Notes under the pieces: model-generated
The model's database searches: none
What the model was told of the DNA's origin: nothing
The model's input: only the letters and a program-made list of their open reading frames with translations
From: Elusimicrobiota bacterium
GTDB taxonomy: Bacteria; Elusimicrobiota; UBA8919
NCBI GenBank assembly: GCA_016928195.1
Contig: JAFGLF010000018.1
Coordinates: forward strand, 94,731-158,730
Length of the DNA: 64,000 bases
Direction: 5' to 3'
Made by a program: the position numbers and the translations under genes
In this document: piece by piece, positions 1 through 7,747 of the stretch
Numbering within the stretch: position 1 is the stretch's first letter
Layout of the letters: each line of letters opens with the position of its first letter

Positions 1-271
1 TGCCCAGAAAAGCACCGATAATTGCAAAACGGTAAACCATATGAAATGTCAGAGAATACGATGGTTCTATTATCATTGCACGATTTAATGCTATCGAAAC
101 CACCCAGCCGATAATTCCGGCAAACATTCCCCCTAAGGCGCGACGCATAATCCAGCTAAACGTTCCTATTGCATTAAAGAGATGTTGACTTTTAGCCGTC
201 AATGCCAATCCACAGCGATTACAATGTTTATCATTTGATTCTGCAACATTTCCACAACTTGGACAAATCAT
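1..271 (-). CDS. Zinc-ribbon membrane protein, C-terminus outside window
   Basis: Only the first 90 residues are in the window; the gene runs off the left edge. The start ATG follows a G-rich ribosome binding site. The protein opens with a small zinc ribbon of two CxxC knuckles (C3/C6 and C17/C20). From about residue 38 it becomes hydrophobic and glycine-rich, with a likely membrane segment at about 44-60 and another beginning near the cut. Proteins with this N-terminus are common and varied (zinc ribbon plus membrane, FHA or TPR parts), so no function is assigned. It lies downstream of suhB with a dispersed repeat between them. Confidence 0.6.
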   Translation of the reverse strand, partial: MICPSCGNVAESNDKHCNRCGLALTAKSQHLFNAIGTFSWIMRRALGGMFAGIIGWVVSIALNRAMIIEPSYSLTFHMVYRFAIIGAFLG

Positions 272-289
272 ATCCCCCCCTTTTTTCGT

Positions 290-385
290 TTTACCGAAAA
301 ATACGGTGATACGGAAATACGCTGATACGGATAAAGGTTTTTTACATATCAACGTATCAACATATCAACATATCAGCGTTTATTT
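290..385. repeat. Dispersed palindromic repeat, GATACG-word family, copy 1
   Basis: About 95 bp of degenerate words of the type TGATACG and ATATCAAC form an imperfect inverted repeat around a central TTTTTTACAT. Related copies lie at 10234-10340 (opposite orientation) and 11301-11392 (same orientation). This copy supplies the final arginine codon and the TGA stop of suhB. Confidence 0.8.
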
Positions 386-1182
386 GCATTATTAATGATT
401 TCCAGCATCTTTTTATGAATTTTTGAATTTGATGCAATAATACTTCTACCGAATATATAGTTGCTGCCGCCAGCAAAATCAGAAATTTTGCCGCCTGCTT
501 CTTTCAAGATAACCGACCCCGCAGCGACATCCCATGGATTCAGCTTTTCTTCCCAAAAGCCTTCAAAACGTCCGCATGCGACATAACATAAATCACTGGC
601 AGCAGAACCTAACCGTCTTATTCCTTCAGTATATGAATAAAATTTATCAAAATTATTAATAAGTCTTTTTTGTGCCGATGCACCGCGGCTATAAGGAAAT
701 CCTGTTACTACAAGCGAATACTTTATATTTTTTATTCCGGAAACCTTTATTTTCTTTCCGTTAAGATACGATCCTCTTCCTTTAATCGCATGAAAAAATT
801 CCTTGCTTATAGGATTATAAACAATCCCTAACAAAACATCCTTACCTTTGCAAAGAGCAAGGGATATGGCAAACAACGGAAGTTTATGTACAAAATTTAC
901 AGTACCGTCAAGAGGATCAATTATCCATACCAGTTTCCTGCCTGAAACCATATCCGAATGGCAGCTTTCTTCACACAAAAATTCCGTCTCGGGAAAATTT
1001 TTTCTTAAAATTCTTATTATTGTATTTTCCGATTTCTTATCTGCAATTGTAACCGGATTCCTATCACCCTTATAATCGGTTCCTACCTGCCAAGGAGGAA
1101 GAAAAAAATATTTTTTAAGTATTTTGCTTGACTCTAAAACAGATTTTCTGGCTATATTAAAATACTCGGAAATATTATGCAC
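373..1182 (-). CDS. suhB: Inositol monophosphatase family protein (SuhB-like)
   Basis: This is a Mg2+-dependent, Li+-sensitive sugar-phosphate phosphatase of the IMPase/FBPase superfamily, acting in the cytoplasm on inositol-1-phosphate or related phosphates. The metal site is visible: E71-E72 (EES), the DPLDGT motif at 89-94 and W217-D218 in NPWDVAAG. The 269 aa length is normal. The start is GTG, and the N-terminus aligns with E. coli SuhB right at this point. A strong promoter ends only 8 nt upstream of the GTG, and no ribosome binding site is seen, so the mRNA may be leaderless. The stop codon lies inside a dispersed repeat. Substrate is not determinable from sequence; the family is certain. 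Confidence 0.92.
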   Translation of the reverse strand: MHNISEYFNIARKSVLESSKILKKYFFLPPWQVGTDYKGDRNPVTIADKKSENTIIRILRKNFPETEFLCEESCHSDMVSGRKLVWIIDPLDGTVNFVHKLPLFAISLALCKGKDVLLGIVYNPISKEFFHAIKGRGSYLNGKKIKVSGIKNIKYSLVVTGFPYSRGASAQKRLINNFDKFYSYTEGIRRLGSAASDLCYVACGRFEGFWEEKLNPWDVAAGSVILKEAGGKISDFAGGSNYIFGRSIIASNSKIHKKMLEIINNANKR

Positions 1183-1190
1183 AGTTTTTT

Positions 1191-1219
1191 ATTATATAAG
1201 ATTAAAATTACAGCGTCAA
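1191..1219 (-). promoter_or_regulatory. Sigma-70-type promoter of suhB
   Basis: On the minus strand the -35 is TTGACG (1214-1219) and the -10 is TATAAT (1191-1196), spaced by 17 nt. Only 8 nt separate the -10 from the GTG start of suhB, which places the expected transcript start at or next to the start codon. Confidence 0.75.
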
Positions 1220-1312
1220 CCCTGTACCAGAATAAATTCTCGCCTCGCTTAAGCTTTGGCGGAGCGGGCGGTACAGGGTAAACCCCGAACCGTGCTCTGC
1301 TCTGGTTTGGGG
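1219..1312. repeat. Intergenic palindromic repeat between ychF and suhB
   Basis: An outer inverted repeat, CCCTGTACC (1219-1228 region) and GGTACAGGG (about 1270-1278), encloses a GC-rich block. The 30 bp at 1239-1268 recur exactly, inverted, at 18849-18878. A second imperfect hairpin of CCCCGAACC and GGTTTGGGG follows. Confidence 0.75.
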
Positions 1313-2287
1313 CTAAATTTTTATTCTTATTATATCCCCATCTTTAACAATATATTCCTTACCTTCAATACGGGCAAGCCCATTCTCATGTAATTTTTTT
1401 TCAGAACCGTATTTTTCGAGTTCCGAAAAATTAAAAATTTCTGCTTTTATAAATTTTTTTTCAAAATCGGTATGAATTTTTCCCGCAGCTTTCTGAACAA
1501 CCGTTCCGCTTTTTATATTCCATGCCCGAATCTCTGTCCCAACGGTAGTATAAAAAGTTATCAGGTCAAGCAATTTATAACCCGCCAGAATTAATTTATC
1601 CAGGTCGGATTTTACCTCCAGCTCCTTTTTCTCATCCTCGGAAAGATCGAGCATTTCATTTTCAATCTTGGCATTTATAGGGACTGAGTTAACCGGGACA
1701 ACAGCTTTATCATTTATATTTGCTACATAAATTACAGGAATTACAGAAAGAAGGTAGAGGGTAGAGGGTAGAGGGTAGGAGGCAGGAACCTTACCCTGTT
1801 CAATATCTGTTTTTATGCGGTATAGAATTTCAAGTTCTTCCTTAGCTTCTTTAATACCGCATTTCGCTTTAGGTGATACCGCTGAAATTCTTTTATTAAC
1901 AACATCCAGGTCGGCTAAAAAAAGTTCCGTTTTTATTATTTCCGTCTCTTCTTTCTGATTACTATCTTCACGGAAACATCCCATAACATGAATAATTGCA
2001 TCCATTTCTCTTATATGGGATAAAAACTTATTTCCAAGTCCTTCTCCTTTTGATGCGCCTTTAACAAGACCTGCTATATCGACAAACTTTATAGTAGCAG
2101 GCGTTAGTTTCTCCGGCTTACATATTTCACCTAATTTTTCCAAACGCTTATCAGGAACAGTTACTATGCCTATATTGGGTTCTATAGTCGTAAAAGGATA
2201 ATCAGCTACCGGAGCATGGGCTTTGGTAAGTGCATTAAAAATAGTAGATTTTCCTACATTAGGTAATCCGATAATTCCTATCTGCAT
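1313..2287 (-). CDS. ychF: Ribosome-binding ATPase YchF (Obg-family), shortened
   Basis: YchF/OLA1 is an Obg-related P-loop NTPase that prefers ATP and binds the ribosome. Visible features are the Walker A loop GLPNVGKST near the N-terminus, the G3 motif DIAG, the nucleotide-base region VANIND (where GTPases have NKxD) and a C-terminal TGS domain ending in the typical DGDIIRI. At 324 aa it is shorter than the usual 355-365. The missing length lies just before VANIND, where the protein reads ASYPLPSTLYLLS in place of the usual acidic helices. The DNA there (1753-1787) is a tandem array of 7-bp units. The frame is open throughout, so it may still be functional. Confidence 0.95.
   Translation of the reverse strand: MQIGIIGLPNVGKSTIFNALTKAHAPVADYPFTTIEPNIGIVTVPDKRLEKLGEICKPEKLTPATIKFVDIAGLVKGASKGEGLGNKFLSHIREMDAIIHVMGCFREDSNQKEETEIIKTELFLADLDVVNKRISAVSPKAKCGIKEAKEELEILYRIKTDIEQGKVPASYPLPSTLYLLSVIPVIYVANINDKAVVPVNSVPINAKIENEMLDLSEDEKKELEVKSDLDKLILAGYKLLDLITFYTTVGTEIRAWNIKSGTVVQKAAGKIHTDFEKKFIKAEIFNFSELEKYGSEKKLHENGLARIEGKEYIVKDGDIIRIKI
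1753..1787. repeat. Heptanucleotide tandem array inside ychF
   Basis: Five tandem 7-bp units, GGTAGAG x3 then GGTAGGA and GGCAGGA, lie within the ychF reading frame. They encode the low-complexity SYPLPSTLYLL-like stretch that replaces part of the normal sequence before the ATP-specificity motif. Confidence 0.85.
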
Positions 2288-2302
2288 AACAGAAACCTAA
2301 CC

Positions 2303-2779
2303 TTACTGACACAATTTTTTTACAAGTTTTGCGATTCTTTTTCCAAGGTCAACACATTGTCTTTCAGCACGCTTATCCGGTGCTCCTATTGCAACAGGAC
2401 CATAATGGTCATTTTTTGACGTACCCTGAACCACCATTCCATGGATCATAAATGCCTGCAGGATAGAAAGAATTGTTGTCTCGTTACCGCCCCCTATATT
2501 TCCCGCAGATGTAAATGCTCCTCCGATTCTGCCTTCAAGTCTGCCGTGCAGAATTACCGAGTCATCCAGAAGTTTTTTAACTTGAGCGGCCATCTGACCG
2601 TAATATGTCGGTGAACCGAAAATAAACCCGTCATACTGTATAAGCTCATCCGCGGCAACGTCTTCAACTGTTTTTAAAACAACATCTACTCCGGATTCCT
2701 TTACACCATCCTCGACAAATTTAGCCATTTTTTTTACACTGCCGCCTTTTGAATAATATGCAATAAGAATTTTCGCCAT
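2303..2779 (-). CDS. Flavodoxin family protein (WrbA/flavodoxin-like)
   Basis: This 158 aa protein has a single flavodoxin fold that binds FMN and probably acts in electron transfer or quinone reduction. The N-terminal phosphate-binding loop AYYSKGGSVKKMA (about 7-19) and the flavin-contacting segment FGSPTYYGQMAAQVKKLLD (about 54-72) match the WrbA/flavodoxin group. A later glycine-rich stretch (AGNIGGGNETT) is also WrbA-like. The ATG follows a GGGGG ribosome binding site. The gene has its own promoter, whose -35 overlaps that of a divergent small RNA. Whether it acts as a WrbA-type NAD(P)H:quinone oxidoreductase or as a carrier flavodoxin is open. Confidence 0.85.
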   Translation of the reverse strand: MAKILIAYYSKGGSVKKMAKFVEDGVKESGVDVVLKTVEDVAADELIQYDGFIFGSPTYYGQMAAQVKKLLDDSVILHGRLEGRIGGAFTSAGNIGGGNETTILSILQAFMIHGMVVQGTSKNDHYGPVAIGAPDKRAERQCVDLGKRIAKLVKKLCQ

Positions 2780-2802
2780 TTTTTAAACCCCCTTCAAATT
2801 TT

Positions 2803-2831
2803 ATCATAATATGAAAAAAAGTACTTGACAA
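2803..2831 (-). promoter_or_regulatory. Promoter of the flavodoxin gene
   Basis: On the minus strand the -35 is TTGTCA (2826-2831) and the -10 is TATGAT (2803-2808), with a 17-nt spacer. The -35 shares five bases with the -35 of the oppositely directed promoter at 2825-2852. Confidence 0.6.
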
Positions 2832-2852
2832 ATTATTATTTTATGTTATACT
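2825..2852 (+). promoter_or_regulatory. Promoter of an orphan small RNA
   Basis: The -35 is a consensus TTGACA (2825-2830) and the -10 is TATACT (2847-2852), with a 16-nt spacer. The expected start is near 2859, directly before a short hairpin with a T tract. No plus-strand gene follows. Confidence 0.7.
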
Positions 2853-2858
2853 ATTAGT

Positions 2859-2916
2859 GAATCACGATGAGAGGATAGCCGAAGGGTTCGTCCCTAGGTA
2901 ATGCCTCTCTTTTATT
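2859..2916 (+). ncRNA. Putative orphan small RNA, about 55 nt
   Basis: Downstream of a good promoter, GAGAGG (2869-2874) pairs with CCTCTC (2904-2909) and is followed by TTTTATTTA, as in an intrinsic terminator. Inside it, AGGG-TTCGT-CCCT forms a second small stem, with GCC/GGT pairing between the two stems and conserved-looking internal loops. I could not match it to a riboswitch or sRNA family; fluoride, preQ1, TPP and SRP motifs do not fit. Its 3' end overlaps the end of the convergent NYN gene. Confidence 0.5.
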
Positions 2917-3403
2917 TATATTCCAACTTAGCTCTTAAATCATTCATAAACACCATTTGTGGAACAAATTTTCTAAGTAGCGAAGAATATTTATATCTAT
3001 TAGGGACAACAATCCTTTCCAGTTTATCACGCTTCTTTAAATATTCAATCAAACAATGAAAATCACCGTCACCTGTCACAATAACTGCCTTCTCATAATT
3101 TGAATATTCAATCATTGTATGCAATACCAATTCTGCATCTATATTACCCTTAACTTTGCCATTTGGTAAATACAAAGTCGGTTTAAAAATTAAAATGTAC
3201 CCATATTCCTGCAACGAAGTATATAAACTCTCATTGGTGGCAATATAACCTATAAAAATAAACGCCTTTTTAATATGAAATTTATCTTCCAAATATTTTC
3301 TGAATCTTTTAAAATCAAGTGCCCAGCCCTGATCGCGAATAGCAAGATTCAGATTCTGGCTATCAATAAATGCATAGTTGTTTTTATCTTTTACAATTTT
3401 CAT
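2912..3403 (-). CDS. NYN domain protein (LabA/DUF88 family, PIN-like nuclease)
   Basis: This 163 aa protein has the PIN-like NYN fold, a family of Mg2+-dependent RNases. The acidic site residues are in place: D14 in FIDSQNLN, D89 in GNIDAEL, and D112 and D114 in VTGDGDFHCLI. The domain fills the whole protein, so there is no added RNA-binding part. It precedes no obvious partner, but sits next to a hypothetical protein and a CsgG/TPR protein in a small accessory group. Its 3' end overlaps the terminator of the small RNA on the other strand. The fold is clear; the RNA target is unknown. Confidence 0.85.
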   Translation of the reverse strand: MKIVKDKNNYAFIDSQNLNLAIRDQGWALDFKRFRKYLEDKFHIKKAFIFIGYIATNESLYTSLQEYGYILIFKPTLYLPNGKVKGNIDAELVLHTMIEYSNYEKAVIVTGDGDFHCLIEYLKKRDKLERIVVPNRYKYSSLLRKFVPQMVFMNDLRAKLEYK

Positions 3404-3475
3404 TTTTTACCAAACAAGAAACTTATTCCCGCCACACAAAGTCCAGGACGTCCCGGTTTTGCTCCGGGTTTACTC

Positions 3476-4048
3476 TTAAGGAATACTATTTCTTTGTGTT
3501 TCTGCATATTCAATAAAATATTTCTCAGAATTCTCTTCTGAAATTTCTTTAAAATATTTAACATGGGTTCCATATTTTATCGGCACTACCCAAATGCTAT
3601 GTTCATATAAATTACCGCCAGCACCCCATTTTGAAATCACCCTACCATTTTTAACCTTTCCAGCATGTTTTGGGACTGAGTTTTTATCAAAATAAATTAT
3701 TATATCGTCATTTTTGATTTTGTTAAATGATATTTTACATAAGTATTTTCTGGAGAGACAAAATTTTACAAATTTATCTGCAACAAATATTTCTGTTTCT
3801 TTATTTTTATCGAATTCTTGTTTTAATATTTGCATTATTCTATTATTTTGATTCTCATGATTAATATTGAAGGCGTACATAAAACAATTATATCTAAATG
3901 TTTCAGGTTTACCGTTGATTGCCTCTCTAACTACTCTGATGAAAGGATCATAAGTTTTACATAATTCCAGTATTGCCTGTGTTTTATTTGCGTATGTACA
4001 CTTATCTATAATATTTTGTAGTTTTTCCCTAAATTCTTTTTCGTTCAT
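3476..4048 (-). CDS. Hypothetical protein, possible cysteine-peptidase fold
   Basis: The 190 aa protein is not confidently recognised. It has an NCFMYAF motif with a cysteine at 55, and a later block PKHAGKVKNGRVISKWG with H128. The pairing of N-C-x-x-Y-A early and H-x-G...SKWG later is reminiscent of NlpC/P60-like or DUF7689-like papain-fold proteins that open with a catalytic Cys and use a His about 70 residues on. That is inference from motif shape only. No signal peptide is seen, so it is likely cytoplasmic. It starts 5 bp after the stop of the CsgG/TPR gene and is probably co-transcribed with it and with the NYN gene. Confidence 0.6.
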   Translation of the reverse strand: MNEKEFREKLQNIIDKCTYANKTQAILELCKTYDPFIRVVREAINGKPETFRYNCFMYAFNINHENQNNRIMQILKQEFDKNKETEIFVADKFVKFCLSRKYLCKISFNKIKNDDIIIYFDKNSVPKHAGKVKNGRVISKWGAGGNLYEHSIWVVPIKYGTHVKYFKEISEENSEKYFIEYAETQRNSIP

Positions 4049-4053
4049 TTTTT

Positions 4054-5379
4054 TTAATAATTAATATTAAAAAACTTTTTAAGAGATTCAAGGGAGGAAT
4101 AATATCCCAAATCAACTGCTCTTTTAAAGTCACTTATTGCTTTATCACACAATCCTTTTTTATAGTAAGCATTTCCGCGCTTGTCATAGCAAGAACCTGT
4201 TATTTCTGTGGTTAACTTCGGGAATCTTGGGTCCGGGTTTATTGTTTTTGCAAGACATTTTATTGCTTTTGTAAAGTCCTTTATTGCTTCATCATATAGA
4301 CCCTTATCATAGTAAGCATCTCCGCGATGGATGTAGTGTATATTATTTGGATCTAATTTAATTACCATTGTAAAATTCTCTATTGCCTCATCATATAATC
4401 CTTTATTCTTATAAGCCTCCCCACGATTGTGGTATATTACGGTCTCTTTTGGACTTATCTGTATTGCTTTTGTGTAATCTTCTATTGCCTCATCATATAA
4501 TCCTTTGTCATCATAAGCCATCCCACGGCAGAAGTACCCGTCCGAATCTTTCGGGTTTAATTTTATTCCTCTTGTATAATATTCTATTGCATCGTCATAT
4601 AATAATTGAAATAGATAAGCATTTCCAATGAAGAGGTAAGTGTCTGCATCTGCATACTTTGGGTTTATCTGTATTGCCATTGTAGTATCCTCTATTGCCT
4701 TGCCATATAATCCTTTGTTATAATAAGCAATCCCGCGGTTATTGTAGGCCTCTGCATATTTTGGGTTTATTTTAATTGCCTTTGTATAATATTCTATTGC
4801 TTTATCATAAAGTTTCAAAGTGAGCGCCTCATACCCTTTACTGAACCATTGATATGCAGTAAGGTCTTCGGTTGGATTAACTTTTATTTCCTCTTTCTCT
4901 TTTTCGGCAAGGACAATTTTCAAACTATCCATTAAACTAAATGCGATTTCATCCTGAAGTTTAAAAATATCGGAAATCTTTCCGTTTGCCTCCGCCGTAT
5001 CAATTACTTTTCTGGTTTCAACATCTACAAATCTTGCGGTAACTCTTAAGGTGTCATCCACAATCTGAAAAGAACCGAAAACGAGCACATCAGCACCATA
5101 CATTTTGCCTTTTTCAACTGCGGTTTCTTCATCAACGGCACCGGAATACTGGAATTTGATTTCCTCCAGTATCTTTGATAGTTGCTCTCTTTCAAGGACA
5201 GTTATCTCTTTTACCTTAACTATCTTTGTGGTTAAGGTTTCTGAAAACCCTGCACCGACCCAGTTTTTCTCTTTATCGCCGGTTATATTCTGAAAAGGGA
5301 TTACTGCAATGTTTTTACAAAACACGGGACAGGTAAAAAACAAGATGAGAACAGCTAGAATTATTTTTCTTAGTTTCAT
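4054..5379 (-). CDS. CsgG-like/FlgO-like N-terminal domain plus TPR repeats
   Basis: The 441 aa protein begins with an export signal (about residues 1-21, MKLRKIILAVLILFF...). Residues about 22-150 (IAVIPFQNITGDKE, SETLTTKI, GADVLVFGSF) match the CsgG/FlgO/TolB-N type of periplasmic domain. From about 173 to 430 there are seven tetratricopeptide repeats with the regular pattern AYYNKGLYDEAIEDYTKAIKINP, giving a visible 102-bp period in the DNA. Such proteins are periplasmic or outer-membrane-associated scaffolds. A Cys near the signal end leaves a lipoprotein possible but not certain. It heads a group with the hypothetical protein and NYN gene. Function is unknown beyond protein-protein interaction. 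Confidence 0.8.
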   Translation of the reverse strand: MKLRKIILAVLILFFTCPVFCKNIAVIPFQNITGDKEKNWVGAGFSETLTTKIVKVKEITVLEREQLSKILEEIKFQYSGAVDEETAVEKGKMYGADVLVFGSFQIVDDTLRVTARFVDVETRKVIDTAEANGKISDIFKLQDEIAFSLMDSLKIVLAEKEKEEIKVNPTEDLTAYQWFSKGYEALTLKLYDKAIEYYTKAIKINPKYAEAYNNRGIAYYNKGLYGKAIEDTTMAIQINPKYADADTYLFIGNAYLFQLLYDDAIEYYTRGIKLNPKDSDGYFCRGMAYDDKGLYDEAIEDYTKAIQISPKETVIYHNRGEAYKNKGLYDEAIENFTMVIKLDPNNIHYIHRGDAYYDKGLYDEAIKDFTKAIKCLAKTINPDPRFPKLTTEITGSCYDKRGNAYYKKGLCDKAISDFKRAVDLGYYSSLESLKKFFNINY

Positions 5380-5394
5380 AATTTTCTAAAAACG

Positions 5395-5660
5395 CAGATT
5401 CCTTCGACTACGCTCAGGACAAGTGGGATAGCAATCCCACCGCTACAATACTAAAATTTTTTTGACAGGATTAACTGGATTTAACGTCAGCCTGTTGTAA
5501 ACTTTAGTAAACAAAGTTTACAAATAAAAGTAAAACAATAACTTTAAATAAAAATCCTGTCAAGAATTGACAGGATTGTAGAGTTCTTAATCCTGTTAAT
5601 CCTGTCGAAATCTCTTAGGTTATGATTTGCCTGCCTCGCCGTTGTCAGGCGGGCGGTCAT
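5395..5660. repeat. Intergenic repeat block, TGACAGGATTAA words
   Basis: This 291-bp gap holds no gene. It contains several copies of TGACAGGATT and its complement AATCCTGTCA, the phrase CTTCGACTACGCTCAGGACA, a perfect 10-bp inverted repeat TGTAAACTTT/AAAGTTTACA (5496-5505 and 5513-5522), and a GC-rich palindromic stretch at 5629-5656. The parts together look like a composite of dispersed intergenic repeats. Confidence 0.7.
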
Positions 5661-5670
5661 TTGCGTTTTT

Positions 5671-7743
5671 CTATTTCAGAAATGGCAATATATCCGAAAG
5701 CCAGATATGCAGTTTGTCAATTGACAACGCAAAAACAAGCGAGACAACCGCCATGAGTTTCAATAAAATATTTATTGACGGGCCGGACGTGTCTTTAAAC
5801 GGGTCGCCGATTGTGTCCCCTATAACCGTCGCTTTATGAACGTCGGAACCTTTGCCGCCAAGATTACCTTCCTCTACGTATTTTTTCGCGTTATCCCATG
5901 CTCCGCCTGCATTTGCCAGAAAGATCGCCAGCGGCACGCCTGTTATAAGAGAACCTACAAGAAATCCGCCTAGCGCTTCCTTTCCGAGTATAATACCGAT
6001 AATTACCGGAAGAACAACCGCCATAACTCCGGGAACTATCATTTCTTTTAAAGCGCCTTTTGTCGTAATATCCACGATTCTCGCCGAATCGGGTTTTGCT
6101 TTACCTTCCATTAAGCCGGGTATCTCTTTCCACTGACGGCGAACCTCAGCAACAACGCCGAATGCCGCACGGCCGACCGCCTGCATAGTTTCGGCACAGA
6201 AAACAAACGGTATAATCCCTCCGACAAACATTCCCGCAATAACGGATGATTTCAAGGCATCTATCATGGAAAGACCTGTGATTTGCGAATATGCGGTAAA
6301 AAGCGCAAGAGCGGTCAATGCAGCGGAACCGATTGCAAAACCCTTGCCGATTGCTGCGGTAGTATTCCCGACGGCATCCAGTTTTTCGCATCTTTTTCTT
6401 GCCTCAGGACCAAGATGTGCCATTTCGGAAATACCGGCAGCATTATCCGCAATTGGGCCGTATGCATCGACGGCAACCGTCATACCTGTTAAAGCAAGCA
6501 TACCGATGGCTGAAAGCGCAACACCGAAAATCCCTGCCGTTTTATATGCAACAATTGTTGCAAGCGCAATTGCAATAAGCGGAACTACCGTTGACTTCAT
6601 CGCTGTTGCCATTCCCTGAATTATGCAGGTTGCAGGACCTGTCTGTGCGGATTCGGCAATTTCTTTAACAGCATTACCGGATGTATAATACTGGGCAATA
6701 AAACCTACAATCATACCTGCAGCCAATCCGGATAGGACCGCCCAGAAAAACCCGATATCCCCATACCATACTTTACAGAGCAGGAATGCTCCGATAATCA
6801 AAAGAACCGCACTGACAGCCATACCCTGGTTCATCGCTTTCTGAGCATCCGCTTTCTCGCCTGTTGAAACAATAACGTACTGAACACCGATAATAGACGA
6901 TATTATACCCCATCCGGCTAAAAGGAATGCAAGCTGCATTCCCTTAACTCCGACTGCAAGATTTGCAGCAGCAAGCACCAGTGCCGAAATTATGGCTCCT
7001 ACATAACTTTCATATAAATCCGCACCCATACCTGCAACATCACCGACGTTATCGCCGACATTGTCCGCTATTACCGCCGGGTTACGCGGGTCGTCCTCCG
7101 GAATTCCGGCCTCAACCTTTCCTACCAAATCAGCACCGACATCGGCCGCTTTTGTATAAATTCCGCCTCCGACACGGGCAAAAAGCGCTACGGAAGATGC
7201 ACCCATTGAAAAACCTGCAACAAGTCTTGTTGCTTCAAACATTGCAAAAACAATATCCGACTGCTGACCCATGCTGTGCCATATAAAAACAAGAAAAACA
7301 ACCGAAAGCCCTAAAAGCCCCAGAGAAACAACAGCCATCCCCATAACCGAGCCGCCCGGGAATGCTATATCAAGAGCCTCGCCTATCGACTTCACTGACC
7401 CCTGCGCCGTCCGGGCATTTGAAGATGTCGCGACCCTCATACCTATGTAACCCGCTATTATGGAACAGAAAGCTCCTGCAATAAATGCAGCCGCAGTCTT
7501 CTTTGCAACCCCGAAGAAAATTATGATTGCAAGAATAAAAACAAAGATTCCGATTGATTTATATTCCCTTCTAAGAAAAGCCATAGCCCCTTCCTGAATG
7601 GACTTTGATATGGAAACCATACTTTCATTTCCCTGACTTTTCTTCAGAATTCCTGCTGCAAGATAAGCGACAAATCCCATGCCAAGAACCGCTGAAATAA
7701 CCGCCGCACTTATACTGGTAAAACCGCCAAACAGATCAATCAT
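5671..7743 (-). CDS. hppA: Membrane-bound ion-pumping pyrophosphatase
   Basis: This integral membrane enzyme hydrolyses pyrophosphate and pumps H+ or Na+ out of the cytoplasm. At 690 aa with about 16 hydrophobic segments it is full length. The substrate motif DVGADLVGKVE is at 201-211, followed by the second acidic motif DNVGDNVGDVAGMGADLYE at about 227-245. The GNTTAA motif carries alanine where K+-independent enzymes have lysine, which marks the K+-dependent subfamily; that subfamily contains both Na+ and H+ pumps, so the ion is not settled. Only 4 bp separate it from the upstream exchanger gene. It fits an energy-limited anaerobe that recovers energy from PPi. Confidence 0.95.
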   Translation of the reverse strand: MIDLFGGFTSISAAVISAVLGMGFVAYLAAGILKKSQGNESMVSISKSIQEGAMAFLRREYKSIGIFVFILAIIIFFGVAKKTAAAFIAGAFCSIIAGYIGMRVATSSNARTAQGSVKSIGEALDIAFPGGSVMGMAVVSLGLLGLSVVFLVFIWHSMGQQSDIVFAMFEATRLVAGFSMGASSVALFARVGGGIYTKAADVGADLVGKVEAGIPEDDPRNPAVIADNVGDNVGDVAGMGADLYESYVGAIISALVLAAANLAVGVKGMQLAFLLAGWGIISSIIGVQYVIVSTGEKADAQKAMNQGMAVSAVLLIIGAFLLCKVWYGDIGFFWAVLSGLAAGMIVGFIAQYYTSGNAVKEIAESAQTGPATCIIQGMATAMKSTVVPLIAIALATIVAYKTAGIFGVALSAIGMLALTGMTVAVDAYGPIADNAAGISEMAHLGPEARKRCEKLDAVGNTTAAIGKGFAIGSAALTALALFTAYSQITGLSMIDALKSSVIAGMFVGGIIPFVFCAETMQAVGRAAFGVVAEVRRQWKEIPGLMEGKAKPDSARIVDITTKGALKEMIVPGVMAVVLPVIIGIILGKEALGGFLVGSLITGVPLAIFLANAGGAWDNAKKYVEEGNLGGKGSDVHKATVIGDTIGDPFKDTSGPSINILLKLMAVVSLVFALSIDKLHIWLSDILPFLK

Positions 7744-7747
7744 AATC

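Noticed and set aside
290-385. CRISPR array
   Set aside because: The repeats are degenerate, palindromic and have no spacers of equal length, and no cas genes are present anywhere in the window.
2869-2909. tRNA-like structure (GGGTTCGTCCC resembles a T arm)
   Set aside because: No acceptor stem, anticodon arm or D arm can be built around it.
2859-2916. Fluoride, preQ1 or TPP riboswitch for the small RNA
   Set aside because: The outer pairing and the GATGA/TAATGCC text look superficially like the fluoride motif, but the conserved UUAACC/AACNGC core is missing, and no plus-strand gene follows.
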